DNA of 64,000 bases from Winogradskyella ludwigii (lineage in GTDB: Bacteria; Bacteroidota; Bacteroidia; Flavobacteriales; Flavobacteriaceae). A program made the position numbers and the translations under genes. The notes beneath the pieces are model-generated. The model was not told where the DNA came from and did not search any database. It saw nothing but the letters and a program-made list of their open reading frames with translations. Location: the NCBI RefSeq assembly GCF_013403985.1, contig NZ_JABFDF010000003.1, forward strand, positions 453,326 through 517,325, given 5' to 3'. Numbering within the stretch: position 1 is the first letter of the stretch; each line of letters begins with the position of its first letter. Of this stretch, positions 8,415 to 17,174 are shown piece after piece.

Positions 8415-9713
8415 ATGTTTAAATCCTATCTAAAATTATTTTCGGTAATTGTTATTTTAATTGTTGCTATTTCTTGTTCTGCAGATGCTGAAGAAGATGG
8501 GCTTTCAGCCGGAGAAGACTTTACAAATACAGATATTAGAGTGTTATCTATAGATACCTTTTCCGTTAAGTTTTCTACCATGAAATTCGATTCAATTATA
8601 ACCTCTGATAGTAATAGGTTATTAATTGGAAAGTATAATGATGATGATATGGGAATTGTAAATTCTTCAGCATATCTTCAACTTAGTAGCTCTACGTATT
8701 CTATAGATAATGAAGCTATTTTAGATAGTGTTGGTTTAATTTTAGGTTATGATACTTATTATTATAATGATACTACTCAAGTATCAACACTTAATGTTCA
8801 TAGGCTAATAGATAAAATGGAAAGTGATGATTCTTATTTTTACAATACCACAATAACGGCTTACGAAACGACACCTTTAGTGAGTAAAACATTTATTCCT
8901 ACTCCAAGTAACGATTCTCTATCCATTACCTTACCATATACGTTTGGAGAAGAATTATTTAATGATATTAGAGATAATAACATTACAGATGATGAGTCTT
9001 TTTACCAGAAACTAAAAGGTTTAACTATCCAACCAGGAGATAGTGATAATGGGGCAATTATTGGTTATTCCACAACAAGTGATAACACGTATTTAAGATT
9101 TTATTACACCATACCAGATGAGCTAGAAACTGATGAGTACACTTATGATATTTCTATAAATAGTTATTATAATAAAACAGAAACAGATGTTACAGGTTTA
9201 CCTTTAGCACTAATTACAGACCAAGAATACAATTTACTCTCTACTGAAAGCAATGGTATTAGTTACAACCAAGGAAGTACAGGATATGTTACCAAAATTG
9301 AGTTTCCATCCATAAAGAATATCTATGATATTAGCACTGAAGGCACCATACTAGAAGCCACGCTATATATAGAGCCAAATACAGCTTCGCATTCTGATAT
9401 ACAACCTTTAAGCGAAGAGCTACTGTTATACACCATTGACCAAAACAACGATTTGGCCAGTCAGGTTTCCAATAGTATAGATGTGGTTACAGGAACACTT
9501 TCTAGCGAAGATTCTGAGTTTAATAATATCGTATACAGTATTCCTGTAATAGATTTTATTGATCAAAAATTAACTGAAAGTCCAGAAACGGAAGATGCAC
9601 TTATTTTAATTTCAAGCGATTTCAATTCTACAATAAATAAAATAATATTTAATGATAGTGAACGCTCAGATTACAAAACCAAACTAATAATTACTTATGC
9701 TATATATGAATAA
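8415..9713 (+). CDS. DUF4270-family lipoprotein
   Basis: A 432-aa predicted lipoprotein of the Bacteroidota DUF4270 family. The ATG at 8415 is preferred to the in-frame TTG at 8388 because MFKSYLKLFSVIVILIVAISC is a clean lipoprotein signal with CSADAEEDG after cleavage. Family-like features are the early SIDTFSVKFSTMKFDSI segment, NRLLIGKYNDDDMGIVNSSAYLQL, and a repeated jelly-roll style beta content with ILEATLYIEPNTASHSDIQPL. The end overlaps the next gene. Function is unknown; such proteins are exported and sit near outer-membrane proteins. Confidence 0.8.
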   Translation: MFKSYLKLFSVIVILIVAISCSADAEEDGLSAGEDFTNTDIRVLSIDTFSVKFSTMKFDSIITSDSNRLLIGKYNDDDMGIVNSSAYLQLSSSTYSIDNEAILDSVGLILGYDTYYYNDTTQVSTLNVHRLIDKMESDDSYFYNTTITAYETTPLVSKTFIPTPSNDSLSITLPYTFGEELFNDIRDNNITDDESFYQKLKGLTIQPGDSDNGAIIGYSTTSDNTYLRFYYTIPDELETDEYTYDISINSYYNKTETDVTGLPLALITDQEYNLLSTESNGISYNQGSTGYVTKIEFPSIKNIYDISTEGTILEATLYIEPNTASHSDIQPLSEELLLYTIDQNNDLASQVSNSIDVVTGTLSSEDSEFNNIVYSIPVIDFIDQKLTESPETEDALILISSDFNSTINKIIFNDSERSDYKTKLIITYAIYE

Positions 9714-10941
9714 ATCTAAAAACTTAATTATTTGCGCAATGGCATTTGGGTTATTTGGCTTCTCTCAGTCTAATAATCTAACAGGATCACCTTATTCACT
9801 TTTTGGGTTAGGTGTAGAAAGTAATTCTGGTACTGGTAGAAATAGTGGAATTGGTAATACGGGGATTTCCCTTGATTCAGATTACGGTCTTAACCTCTAC
9901 AATTCAGCTGCATTTGCATCATTAAGTCCAGATGAATTTATTTTGGACTTTGGTGGAGTATCAGAATTTGTTAACTTATCTGGAAATGATATTAGCGAGC
10001 AAAAATCAACCTATAATTTCTCTAATATTTCCATCGGTTTTAATAGTGATGGAAAATATGGTATGGGATTAACTCTAAAACCATCTACAAGTGTAGGTTA
10101 TTCTTTGGTAGGTTTACAAAGTAATATTGAAGGGGATAATGAGCAATTTACAACTAACATCGAAGGTTCTGGTGGATTAAACGAAGCCCGTTTGGATTAT
10201 GGTCGAAAAATAAATGATAATTTAAATATTGGTATTAAAGCCTCTTATTTATTTGGAAAAATAGAAGAAACGGAATCTATTGTAACCACAAGCAGTTACT
10301 TAGAAGTTTCTGAAACTAACTATTATAGAGGTGCTCAGTTGGGTTTAGGATTACAATATAACCTTTTAGATAAACATGATTTTGGGTTCACAGTAGATTT
10401 CCCAACGGTATTAAATGGAACTAAAGATATTATTATTGGTAAATATTCTAATTCTGCTTATACCTTATTAGAAGAAACCGTAGATGAAACTATTGACGAC
10501 TTTTATATTCCTTTAAAATTAGGATTTGGATATAGCACAAGATTTAAAAACTTGCTTTTATCTGCAGATTATAATAAAAGTTTTTGGTCTACTACTGACC
10601 AATCTGATGCTATTGGAGATTACGTAGATCAAGATATTTATAGTATAGGTGCAGCTTACACTATAGATCGTACAAGTAAAAAGTTCTGGAAACGTGTAGA
10701 TTTTAGAATGGGCCTAAACTATAATTCTGGTTATCTAGAAGTAGATGATACCAAAATTGATACTTATACGGCATCTTTAGGTATGGGTATCCCAATTGGA
10801 AGAAGATCTTTATTAAATATTTCATATTCATTAGGTAAAAAAGGAACTACTGAAAGTATCCTTATTCAAGAATATGTAAACACACTTAGCATAAATCTAT
10901 CTTTATCAGATTTATGGTTTCAAAAACGAAAGTTTAACTAA
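9706..10941 (+). CDS. Outer-membrane beta-barrel protein, FadL-like architecture
   Basis: An exported protein of about 411 aa. ATGs occur at 9697 and 9706. I prefer 9706 (MNKSKNLIICAMAFGLFGFSQ), which gives a tidy signal peptide and an 8-nt overlap with the DUF4270 gene. The mature N-terminus NNLTGSPYSLFGLG and the later GNTGISLDSDYGLNLYNSAA resemble Bacteroidota FadL/OmpP1-type barrels, and about 14 amphipathic strands can be traced to LSINLSLSDLWFQKRKFN. The DUF4270 partner and overlap suggest the two proteins work together at the outer membrane. Substrate unknown. Confidence 0.7.
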   Translation: MNKSKNLIICAMAFGLFGFSQSNNLTGSPYSLFGLGVESNSGTGRNSGIGNTGISLDSDYGLNLYNSAAFASLSPDEFILDFGGVSEFVNLSGNDISEQKSTYNFSNISIGFNSDGKYGMGLTLKPSTSVGYSLVGLQSNIEGDNEQFTTNIEGSGGLNEARLDYGRKINDNLNIGIKASYLFGKIEETESIVTTSSYLEVSETNYYRGAQLGLGLQYNLLDKHDFGFTVDFPTVLNGTKDIIIGKYSNSAYTLLEETVDETIDDFYIPLKLGFGYSTRFKNLLLSADYNKSFWSTTDQSDAIGDYVDQDIYSIGAAYTIDRTSKKFWKRVDFRMGLNYNSGYLEVDDTKIDTYTASLGMGIPIGRRSLLNISYSLGKKGTTESILIQEYVNTLSINLSLSDLWFQKRKFN

Positions 10942-11011
10942 AATCGAAGTCTTACCATCTTATAGTAAGTCACAATTCCTGAAAAATCCCATCGATAAAA
11001 AAATAGCTTTT

Positions 11012-11037
11012 GTATAGACAAACGCATCAAACGTCTA
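11012..11037 (+). promoter_or_regulatory. GTCTA element upstream of the tolC operon
   Basis: GTCTATTAC begins at 11033, 67 nt before the tolC ATG, with a weaker GTATA 21 nt upstream at 11012. The arms ATAGAC (11014-11019) and GTCTAT (11033-11038) also form an inverted repeat. Position and period match the elements before 8200 and 19083. Confidence 0.45.
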
Positions 11038-11060
11038 TTACAGTTTAATATAATAGTATA

Positions 11061-11108
11061 TCGTTTCATCTTTGAAGTGTTAAATAAAAAACACTCAAAA
11101 TGAAACGA
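11061..11108 (+). promoter_or_regulatory. Hairpin that includes the tolC start codon
   Basis: Bases 11061-11081 pair with 11090-11108 through 19 base pairs with two single-base bulges (C11070 and one A of the AA pair at 11075-11076) and an 8-nt loop AAATAAAA. The ATG at 11100-11102 and the whole upstream translation-initiation region are in the 3' arm. In RNA this would hide the start codon, so it may be a translational switch for the efflux operon. Confidence 0.65.
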
Positions 11109-12428
11109 TTTTTTTTCATCTTATCCATACTTATCTCACAGATAATATTAGCGCAAGAAGCTCGTTCTGAGTCATCAGAGGTTTGGACGTTAAGTGACTG
11201 TATTGAATACGCTATAGAAAACAACATTTCTATAAAAGATGCAGCTTTAGATACAGAACAAGCAAATGTAAATTATAGTCAATCTAAATCGTCTAGATTA
11301 CCAGATCTTTATGGTTCAGCTTCGCAGTCCTTTTCAAACGGAAACTCAATTGATCCTATAACTAGTGATTACGTAACAGATCAAATTTATAGTACTAACG
11401 CTAGTCTTAATAGTACTATGACTTTGTTTAAAGGAAATCAAATCAACAATCAAATAGCTCAAGACGAGTTATTCCGAAACCAAAGTGTATTTTTAGAAGA
11501 AGCTGCTAAAAACAATATTATTGTTAGCATCTTAGAGAACTACTTACAAATTTTATATGCTAAAGAAGGCATTACAATCGCTGAAAACAATCTCAATGTT
11601 TCAGAGAAAGAAGTAGAACGTGCTAAAGCGAGATTAGATGCTGGAACAATTGCCCTTAGCGATTATACAGAAGCACAAAGCCAAGCTGCGACAAATAAAT
11701 ATACCATTATTACAGCAAAGAATACCTACCAACAAAACATTATAACCTTAAAACAATTATTAGAATTAAATCCAACTCAAGATATTGAAATTGAAACTTT
11801 AGGAAATGATGTTGATTCTATAAATCTCGAGCTAGATAAAATGGCTATTTATAATAAAGCATTAGGCATTCTACCAGAAGTTAATGCAAGTAACATTGGA
11901 GTAGAAGCAAGCAAAAAAGATTTAGATATTGCTAAAGGTGCTTATTTACCAACCCTATCATTAGCTAGTAGTATTGGTTCTGGATATACAAGTGTAACTG
12001 ATACTAATTTTTCAGATCAGTTTAATGTCAACTTTAATCAACGTATTTCATTGTCATTAAATATTCCAATTTTTAATAAAAACCAGACTAAAGCGGCTGT
12101 ACAAACAGCACAAATTAATATTGAAAAGGCACAGATTAGTCAACAAACAACTGTAAAAGAAGTTTATAAAAAAGTTGAAACAGCTTATCAAAATGCTTTA
12201 TCTACACAAGAACAATTAGTTGCAGCAGAAGCTTCAAAAACAGCAGCAGAACAATCGTACAATTTAGCACAAAAGAAATACGAATTAGGAGCACTAAGCA
12301 CAACAGATTTAGTGATTAGCCAAAATACGTATACAAACGCTCAGCAAAATTATTTACAAGCAAAATACTTAAGTGTTTTATACCACCAATTATTACAATT
12401 TTATCAAGGAAACGAAATCAAACTTTAA
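11100..12428 (+). CDS. TolC-family outer-membrane efflux protein
   Basis: A 442-aa outer-membrane channel subunit for a tripartite exporter. It has a signal peptide (FFFILSILISQIILAQ) and two structurally repeated outer_efflux halves: WTLSDCIEYAIENNISIKDA opens the first and KKDLDIAKGAYLPTLSLAS opens the second. Each has long alanine/glutamine-rich coiled-coil helices, and the family ending YELGALSTTDLVISQNTY is present. It is the first gene of tolC-macA-macB(ATPase)-macB(permease), with 11 nt to the next. The start codon lies in a hairpin (11061-11108). Confidence 0.93.
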   Translation: MKRFFFILSILISQIILAQEARSESSEVWTLSDCIEYAIENNISIKDAALDTEQANVNYSQSKSSRLPDLYGSASQSFSNGNSIDPITSDYVTDQIYSTNASLNSTMTLFKGNQINNQIAQDELFRNQSVFLEEAAKNNIIVSILENYLQILYAKEGITIAENNLNVSEKEVERAKARLDAGTIALSDYTEAQSQAATNKYTIITAKNTYQQNIITLKQLLELNPTQDIEIETLGNDVDSINLELDKMAIYNKALGILPEVNASNIGVEASKKDLDIAKGAYLPTLSLASSIGSGYTSVTDTNFSDQFNVNFNQRISLSLNIPIFNKNQTKAAVQTAQINIEKAQISQQTTVKEVYKKVETAYQNALSTQEQLVAAEASKTAAEQSYNLAQKKYELGALSTTDLVISQNTYTNAQQNYLQAKYLSVLYHQLLQFYQGNEIKL

Positions 12429-12439
12429 TCAACAGAATC

Positions 12440-13651
12440 ATGAAAAATAAAACGAAAATTATTATAAGTATAGTTATAGTCGCAGCACTTGCTATTGCTG
12501 GCTTCAGTCTTTTAAAAAGCGATGATACCATCATTATAGAGCCTAGAACTGTTACAGCAAAACAAGCAAATGTAACTACAATGGTTACAGCAACCGGAAC
12601 CATTGAGCCTATAAACCAAGTAGATGTTGGTACACAAGTTTCTGGTGTGGTAGAAAAAGTTCTTGTCGACTATAATAGCGTTGTTAAAGAAGGACAACTT
12701 ATAGCAGAGTTAGATAAAACAAACCTAAAAGCATCACTTACACAAGCGCAAGCGTCTTATGATAATGCTGTAAGTCAAAAGAATTATACACAAACTATTT
12801 ACGAAAGACAAAAAACATTGTTTAACAATCAAGTGATTAGCAAATCAGATTTCGATGATGCAGCTTACAGTTTCCAAACAGCAAAAGGAACGGTTACACA
12901 ACGTTTATCAGATTTACAATCTGCGAGAACCAATCTTGGTTATGCAAATATATATTCGCCAATAGATGGTGTTGTATTATCTAGAGATATAGATGAAGGG
13001 CAAACTGTAGCAGCAAGTTATAGTACACCAACTTTATTTACAATTGCTCAAGATTTAAAACAAATGCAAGTGGAAGCAGATGTTGATGAAGCAGATATAG
13101 GACAAGTAAAAGATGGACAACGTGTAGAATTTACAGTAGATGCTTACATCGGTGAAACCTTTGAAGGTGAAGTAACACAAGTCAGATTAGATCCAACAGT
13201 AACCTCTAATGTAGTTACATACACTGTGGTAATTAAAGCAGATAATGAAGATTTAAAACTAAAACCAGGTTTAACAGCAACCATTTCAATTTTTACTTTA
13301 GAATTAAATGATGTGTTAACAGCAGAAGCTAAAGCTATCAATTTTACACCAGAACCTGAAACATTAGCGACTTATAATGCGCATCATAATTTAGCTGAAA
13401 CCACAAACATGCCTTCTAAAAATGAGTCGATACTTTGGATATTAGGCAATAACGGTTCTATAGTTCCAAAAACAGTAACGCTTGGAGCAAGTGATGGTGT
13501 TAATGTTCAAGTTTTAAGCGGAATCGTAGAGGGAGATAAATTAGTTTATAGTTTAAAAGGTGTATCTAAATCGGAAGCATCTGGTACACCAGCAGGAGCA
13601 AACGAAAGTCCATTTATGCCACAACGTCCAGGAGGTAACAAGAAAAAATAA
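12440..13651 (+). CDS. macA: MacA-like periplasmic adaptor (membrane fusion protein)
   Basis: A 403-aa HlyD/MacA-type adaptor linking the inner-membrane MacB transporter to TolC. An N-terminal anchor (IIISIVIVAALAIAGFSLL) is followed by a lipoyl/barrel-sandwich half (VEKVLVDYNSVVKEGQLIAEL), a coiled-coil hairpin at about residues 95-160, the second lipoyl half (IYSPIDGVVLSRDIDEGQTV), and beta-barrel and membrane-proximal domains. The C-terminal tail is rich in Pro, Gly and Asn and ends in Lys. It lies 11 nt after tolC and 6 nt before the ATPase gene, in one operon. Confidence 0.92.
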   Translation: MKNKTKIIISIVIVAALAIAGFSLLKSDDTIIIEPRTVTAKQANVTTMVTATGTIEPINQVDVGTQVSGVVEKVLVDYNSVVKEGQLIAELDKTNLKASLTQAQASYDNAVSQKNYTQTIYERQKTLFNNQVISKSDFDDAAYSFQTAKGTVTQRLSDLQSARTNLGYANIYSPIDGVVLSRDIDEGQTVAASYSTPTLFTIAQDLKQMQVEADVDEADIGQVKDGQRVEFTVDAYIGETFEGEVTQVRLDPTVTSNVVTYTVVIKADNEDLKLKPGLTATISIFTLELNDVLTAEAKAINFTPEPETLATYNAHHNLAETTNMPSKNESILWILGNNGSIVPKTVTLGASDGVNVQVLSGIVEGDKLVYSLKGVSKSEASGTPAGANESPFMPQRPGGNKKK

Positions 13652-13657
13652 AAAACC

Positions 13658-14401
13658 ATGAGTAAAGAAATCATAAAAATAGAAGATTTAAAACGTGAGT
13701 TTACCATGGGAACCGAAACGGTTCATGCGTTACGAGGAATTTCATTCTCAATAAAAGAAGGCGAGTTTGTTACCATCATGGGATCTAGTGGATCTGGTAA
13801 AAGTACCATGCTTAATATTTTAGGTTGTTTAGACCAACCAACTTCAGGAGTATATGAAATCGATGGCGTTAGTGTAAAAGATTTAAGTCGTAATCAGCTA
13901 GCAACCATAAGAAACGAAAAAATTGGATTCATTTTTCAATCTTATAATTTACTAGCAAGAACATCTGCGCTAGAAAATGTAGAATTACCACTATTATATA
14001 ATAGTAAAGTTTCAACAGAAGAACGCAGAGAAAGAGCCATAAAAGCATTAAAAATGGTGGGTTTAGAAGAAAGAATGGGACACACACCTTCACAACTTTC
14101 AGGCGGACAACAACAAAGAGTTGCTATTGCAAGATCATTAGTTAATAACCCTGTAATGATACTCGCAGATGAAGCCACTGGAAACTTAGATACGCGAACA
14201 TCTTACGAAATCATGTCGTTGTTTCAAGAGTTAAACAAAAAGGGAATTACCATTACGTTTGTAACTCACGAGCCAGATATAGCAACGTTTAGTAACAGAA
14301 CTATTGTATTAAAAGACGGAGAGATTATGCAAGATTATAAAAATCATAATGTACAATCTGCAACCGATGAATTAGCCAAATTACCTAAACAAGACGATTA
14401 A
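13658..14401 (+). CDS. macB: MacB-type ABC transporter ATP-binding protein
   Basis: A 247-aa ATPase that powers the exporter at the inner membrane. Walker A is GSSGSGKST (about residues 42-50), the Q loop is FIFQSYNLL, the signature is LSGGQQQRVAIARSL, Walker B is VMILADEATGNLD, and the switch His is in FVTHEPD. The sequence belongs to the MacB/LolD/FtsE branch. Unlike Escherichia coli MacB, the ATPase and permease are separate genes here, 2 nt apart. Split genes are common in Bacteroidota. Confidence 0.94.
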   Translation: MSKEIIKIEDLKREFTMGTETVHALRGISFSIKEGEFVTIMGSSGSGKSTMLNILGCLDQPTSGVYEIDGVSVKDLSRNQLATIRNEKIGFIFQSYNLLARTSALENVELPLLYNSKVSTEERRERAIKALKMVGLEERMGHTPSQLSGGQQQRVAIARSLVNNPVMILADEATGNLDTRTSYEIMSLFQELNKKGITITFVTHEPDIATFSNRTIVLKDGEIMQDYKNHNVQSATDELAKLPKQDD

Positions 14402-14403
14402 TT

Positions 14404-15624
14404 ATGAGACTATTAAATTTATTTAAAATCGCAACAAAAGCTATCATTCTTAATAAGACAAGAACTCTGTTAACCATGTTAGGAATCATTATTGGTGTAG
14501 CCTCGGTAATTGCCATGCTAGCTATTGGAGAAGGTTCTAAAGAAAGTATTCGTGAAAGTATTTCTAGTATGGGTTCTAATATGATTACCATTAGACCAGG
14601 TGCAGATACAAGAGGTCCAGCAAGAGGTAGTGGAGGAGATGTACAGACTTTAACGCTTCAAAACTATGAAGTGATAAAAGAAAAAGCCACGACGTTAAGT
14701 TATATAACACCAGTGGTAAATGGTGGTGGACAAGTAATTAGTGGTTCTAATAACTGGCCAAGTACTATTTATGGTGTCAACCCAGATTACTTAAAAATTA
14801 AAGTAGTCGATCTACAAAGCGGAAGTATGTTTACAGATGCTGAAGTAAAATCGGCTTCTAAAGTGGCTCTTATTGGTCAAACCGTTGTAGACAATGTGTT
14901 TCCTGATGGTCAAGAACCTGTAGGACAAATGATTCGTTTTAATAATATCCCATTTAAAGTGATTGGTGTTTTAGAAGAAAAAGGAGAAAATACCTTTGGA
15001 CAAGATCAAGATGATGTGGTTATTGCACCTTACACAACGGTTCAAAAACGAATTCTAGCCATCGATTATTTAAACCAAGTAATGGCTTCTGCTATTAGTG
15101 AAGATGATGCGCCAGAAGCTGTAACTCAAGTAACAGAAATTCTACGTACAGAACACAAATTGATGGATAGTGAAGAGGACGATTTTAGTGTACGTTCTAT
15201 GGAAGAATTGATTTCTACGTTTAGTTCAACTAGCGAGATGTTAACCATTCTATTAGTGGCAGTTGCAAGTATATCTTTATTGATTGGTGGTATAGGAATT
15301 ATGAACATAATGTATGTATCTGTAAAAGAAAGAACTAAAGAAATCGGACTGCGTATGGCCGTTGGTGCTAAAGGTGCAGATATTTTAATGCAGTTCTTAA
15401 TTGAAGCCATTTTAATCAGTATTACAGGAGGTGTTTTAGGTGTAATTCTAGGCCTTGGAGCAACGGTCTTTATTGAGCAATTTTTGAATTGGCCTACAAG
15501 CGTTGCGTTGTATTCTATAATAATTTCTTTTGCTGTTTGTGCTGTGACGGGTATCTTTTTTGGATGGTATCCTGCTCGTAAAGCTTCAGCTTTAGATCCT
15601 ATAACTGCCTTACGTTACGAGTAA
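14404..15624 (+). CDS. macB: MacB-type ABC transporter permease
   Basis: A 406-aa permease with the MacB/FtsX four-helix plan. The first helix (TRTLLTMLGIIIGVASVIAML) is followed by a periplasmic MacB core of about 230 residues, then three C-terminal helices including ISLLIGGIGIMNIMYVSVKERTKEIGLRMAVGA, the classic FtsX-family segment, and the ending GWYPARKASALDPITALRYE. Substrate is not predictable; the family exports macrolides, peptides or lipoproteins. It is the last gene of the efflux operon. No terminator is evident before the next gene 94 nt on. Confidence 0.94.
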   Translation: MRLLNLFKIATKAIILNKTRTLLTMLGIIIGVASVIAMLAIGEGSKESIRESISSMGSNMITIRPGADTRGPARGSGGDVQTLTLQNYEVIKEKATTLSYITPVVNGGGQVISGSNNWPSTIYGVNPDYLKIKVVDLQSGSMFTDAEVKSASKVALIGQTVVDNVFPDGQEPVGQMIRFNNIPFKVIGVLEEKGENTFGQDQDDVVIAPYTTVQKRILAIDYLNQVMASAISEDDAPEAVTQVTEILRTEHKLMDSEEDDFSVRSMEELISTFSSTSEMLTILLVAVASISLLIGGIGIMNIMYVSVKERTKEIGLRMAVGAKGADILMQFLIEAILISITGGVLGVILGLGATVFIEQFLNWPTSVALYSIIISFAVCAVTGIFFGWYPARKASALDPITALRYE

Positions 15625-15670
15625 TAAACGCAGGTCCTGAATAAGAAGTACGAATAAATAATTATGAACG

Positions 15671-15693
15671 ATTAGTTAGAAGCGTTAACTAAT
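15671..15693. promoter_or_regulatory. Dyad ATTAGTTA-N7-TAACTAAT before the DUF1566 gene
   Basis: Perfect 8-bp arms with a 7-nt spacer lie 26 nt upstream of the ATG at 15719. There is no T-run, so an operator or 5'-UTR stem is more likely than a terminator. Confidence 0.45.
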
Positions 15694-15718
15694 TGCATCG
15701 AATAATTCATAAAATATA

Positions 15719-17026
15719 ATGAAAACAATAATTTTTAATTTCAAAGCACTCACAATTATAGCTATAACGATGTTTGTGACGTCTTGTAAAAGTGATAAAT
15801 CATCCACAATACAAGCCAAATACACACAGCTATCTGACATAAGTAAGCCAAGCTACGTTCAGGTAGCAACAGGACAAGTATCTCTTTATGATGAAGATGG
15901 AAATATAATCACCGATTTAAAGTCAACTGATTCATTATTTGGTCAAGATGCTAATTACCTAAAAGGTAAGGAAATGAAATATCTTAATAACGGAGATGGC
16001 ACAATTAAAGATCTTAATACTGGATTATTATGGCAAGAAGTCCCTACAACAGAGGGTTTCGATTGGCAAGATGCCAAAGATTATGCAGAAAATTTAGAAT
16101 TAGGAGGTTATGACGATTGGAGAATGCCAACATTAAAAGAACTATATTCTATCAGTGATTTCAGTGAAGGCTGGCCATATTTAGATACAACATACTTCTC
16201 ACTAGTAAATAATGAGCATGTCGATAAAAGTGAACAATATTGGGCAGATAATCCATACGTTGGTCATACTGAAGAAGGTGGTTATACAGCTGCTTTTGGA
16301 GTCAATCATGCCACAGGGCATATTAAAGCGTATCCTGGAGAGGAGCCTGAAGATAGAGGAGACCGCAAAGGTCCACCTCCAGGAAATCAAAAACCTAAGA
16401 ATCAAGAAGGAGCAAAGCGCGATGAAAATAGACCACCACCTCTAGGAAATGGAGAACGCCCAACAGGAAATCCAATGTTAAAACATGTACGAGCTGTTCG
16501 TGGTGTTGTTTATGGAACCAATGATTTTGTAGATAATGGAAATGAAACCATCACAGACAAGGCTACAGGCTTAATGTGGTCTAAAAATGATAGTCAAAAA
16601 GGTTTCGATTGGAAAGAAGCCTTAACCTATGCCGAAGGTTCCGAATTGGCAGGCTATTCAGATTGGCGTTTACCGAATATCAAAGAATTACAGGGTATTG
16701 TGGATTATGATTTTGCACCTGGAGCAAAAGACACATCAAAAGAAGGGCCTGCTATTGATCCAATATTTAAAACTTCAGAAATCACCAACGAGAATAATGA
16801 TATGGATTATCCATATTTCTGGTCAAGTACTTCAGCCCGATTTCAAAAAGGAAAACCCTATTATTATGCGTGGTATGTGGCATTCGGACGTGCCGTAAAC
16901 AATGAAGGTTTAGATTTTCATGGGGCAGGAGCAGTACGTTTTGATACCAAACACGAAAATGGACCTGCAAGTGAAGGAGGAGAACGCTATTATAATTATG
17001 TGCGCTTAGTCAGGAATATAGAGTGA
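15719..17026 (+). CDS. Tandem DUF1566 (Lcl-type) lipoprotein
   Basis: A 435-aa lipoprotein with signal MFVTSC followed by KSDKSS. It contains two copies of the DUF1566/Lcl C-lectin-like domain. Copy one has NGDGTIKDLNTGLLWQ and YDDWRMPTLKELYSI at about residues 90-150; copy two has NGNETITDKATGLMWS and YSDWRLPNIKELQGI at about 265-330. Between them is a charged, proline-rich linker with GPPPGNQKPKN and RPPPLGNGERP. In Legionella such domains bind glycosaminoglycans; adhesion or sugar binding is inferred here. It lies between the efflux operon and the second LytS/LytTR pair and may be under the same control. Confidence 0.8.
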   Translation: MKTIIFNFKALTIIAITMFVTSCKSDKSSTIQAKYTQLSDISKPSYVQVATGQVSLYDEDGNIITDLKSTDSLFGQDANYLKGKEMKYLNNGDGTIKDLNTGLLWQEVPTTEGFDWQDAKDYAENLELGGYDDWRMPTLKELYSISDFSEGWPYLDTTYFSLVNNEHVDKSEQYWADNPYVGHTEEGGYTAAFGVNHATGHIKAYPGEEPEDRGDRKGPPPGNQKPKNQEGAKRDENRPPPLGNGERPTGNPMLKHVRAVRGVVYGTNDFVDNGNETITDKATGLMWSKNDSQKGFDWKEALTYAEGSELAGYSDWRLPNIKELQGIVDYDFAPGAKDTSKEGPAIDPIFKTSEITNENNDMDYPYFWSSTSARFQKGKPYYYAWYVAFGRAVNNEGLDFHGAGAVRFDTKHENGPASEGGERYYNYVRLVRNIE

Positions 17027-17065
17027 GAAATGCTAATTGAATTTAGAATGAAAGCAATAATTTTA

Positions 17066-17095
17066 TTTGAAATTTTTCAATAAACCTTACTTTTG
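17066..17095 (+). promoter_or_regulatory. Bacteroidota-type promoter for the second LytS/LytTR pair
   Basis: TTTG at 17066-17069 and TACTTTTG at 17088-17095 match the -33 and -7 (TAnnTTTG) elements with an 18-nt spacer. Transcription would start near 17101, about 75 nt before the kinase ATG. Confidence 0.55.
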
Positions 17096-17174
17096 AAACT
17101 ATTGCTGCCAAAAAATAACGATCACAGATTAAATCAACTTTGTAATAGCTTTTGCTACGATTAAATAAGACCTA

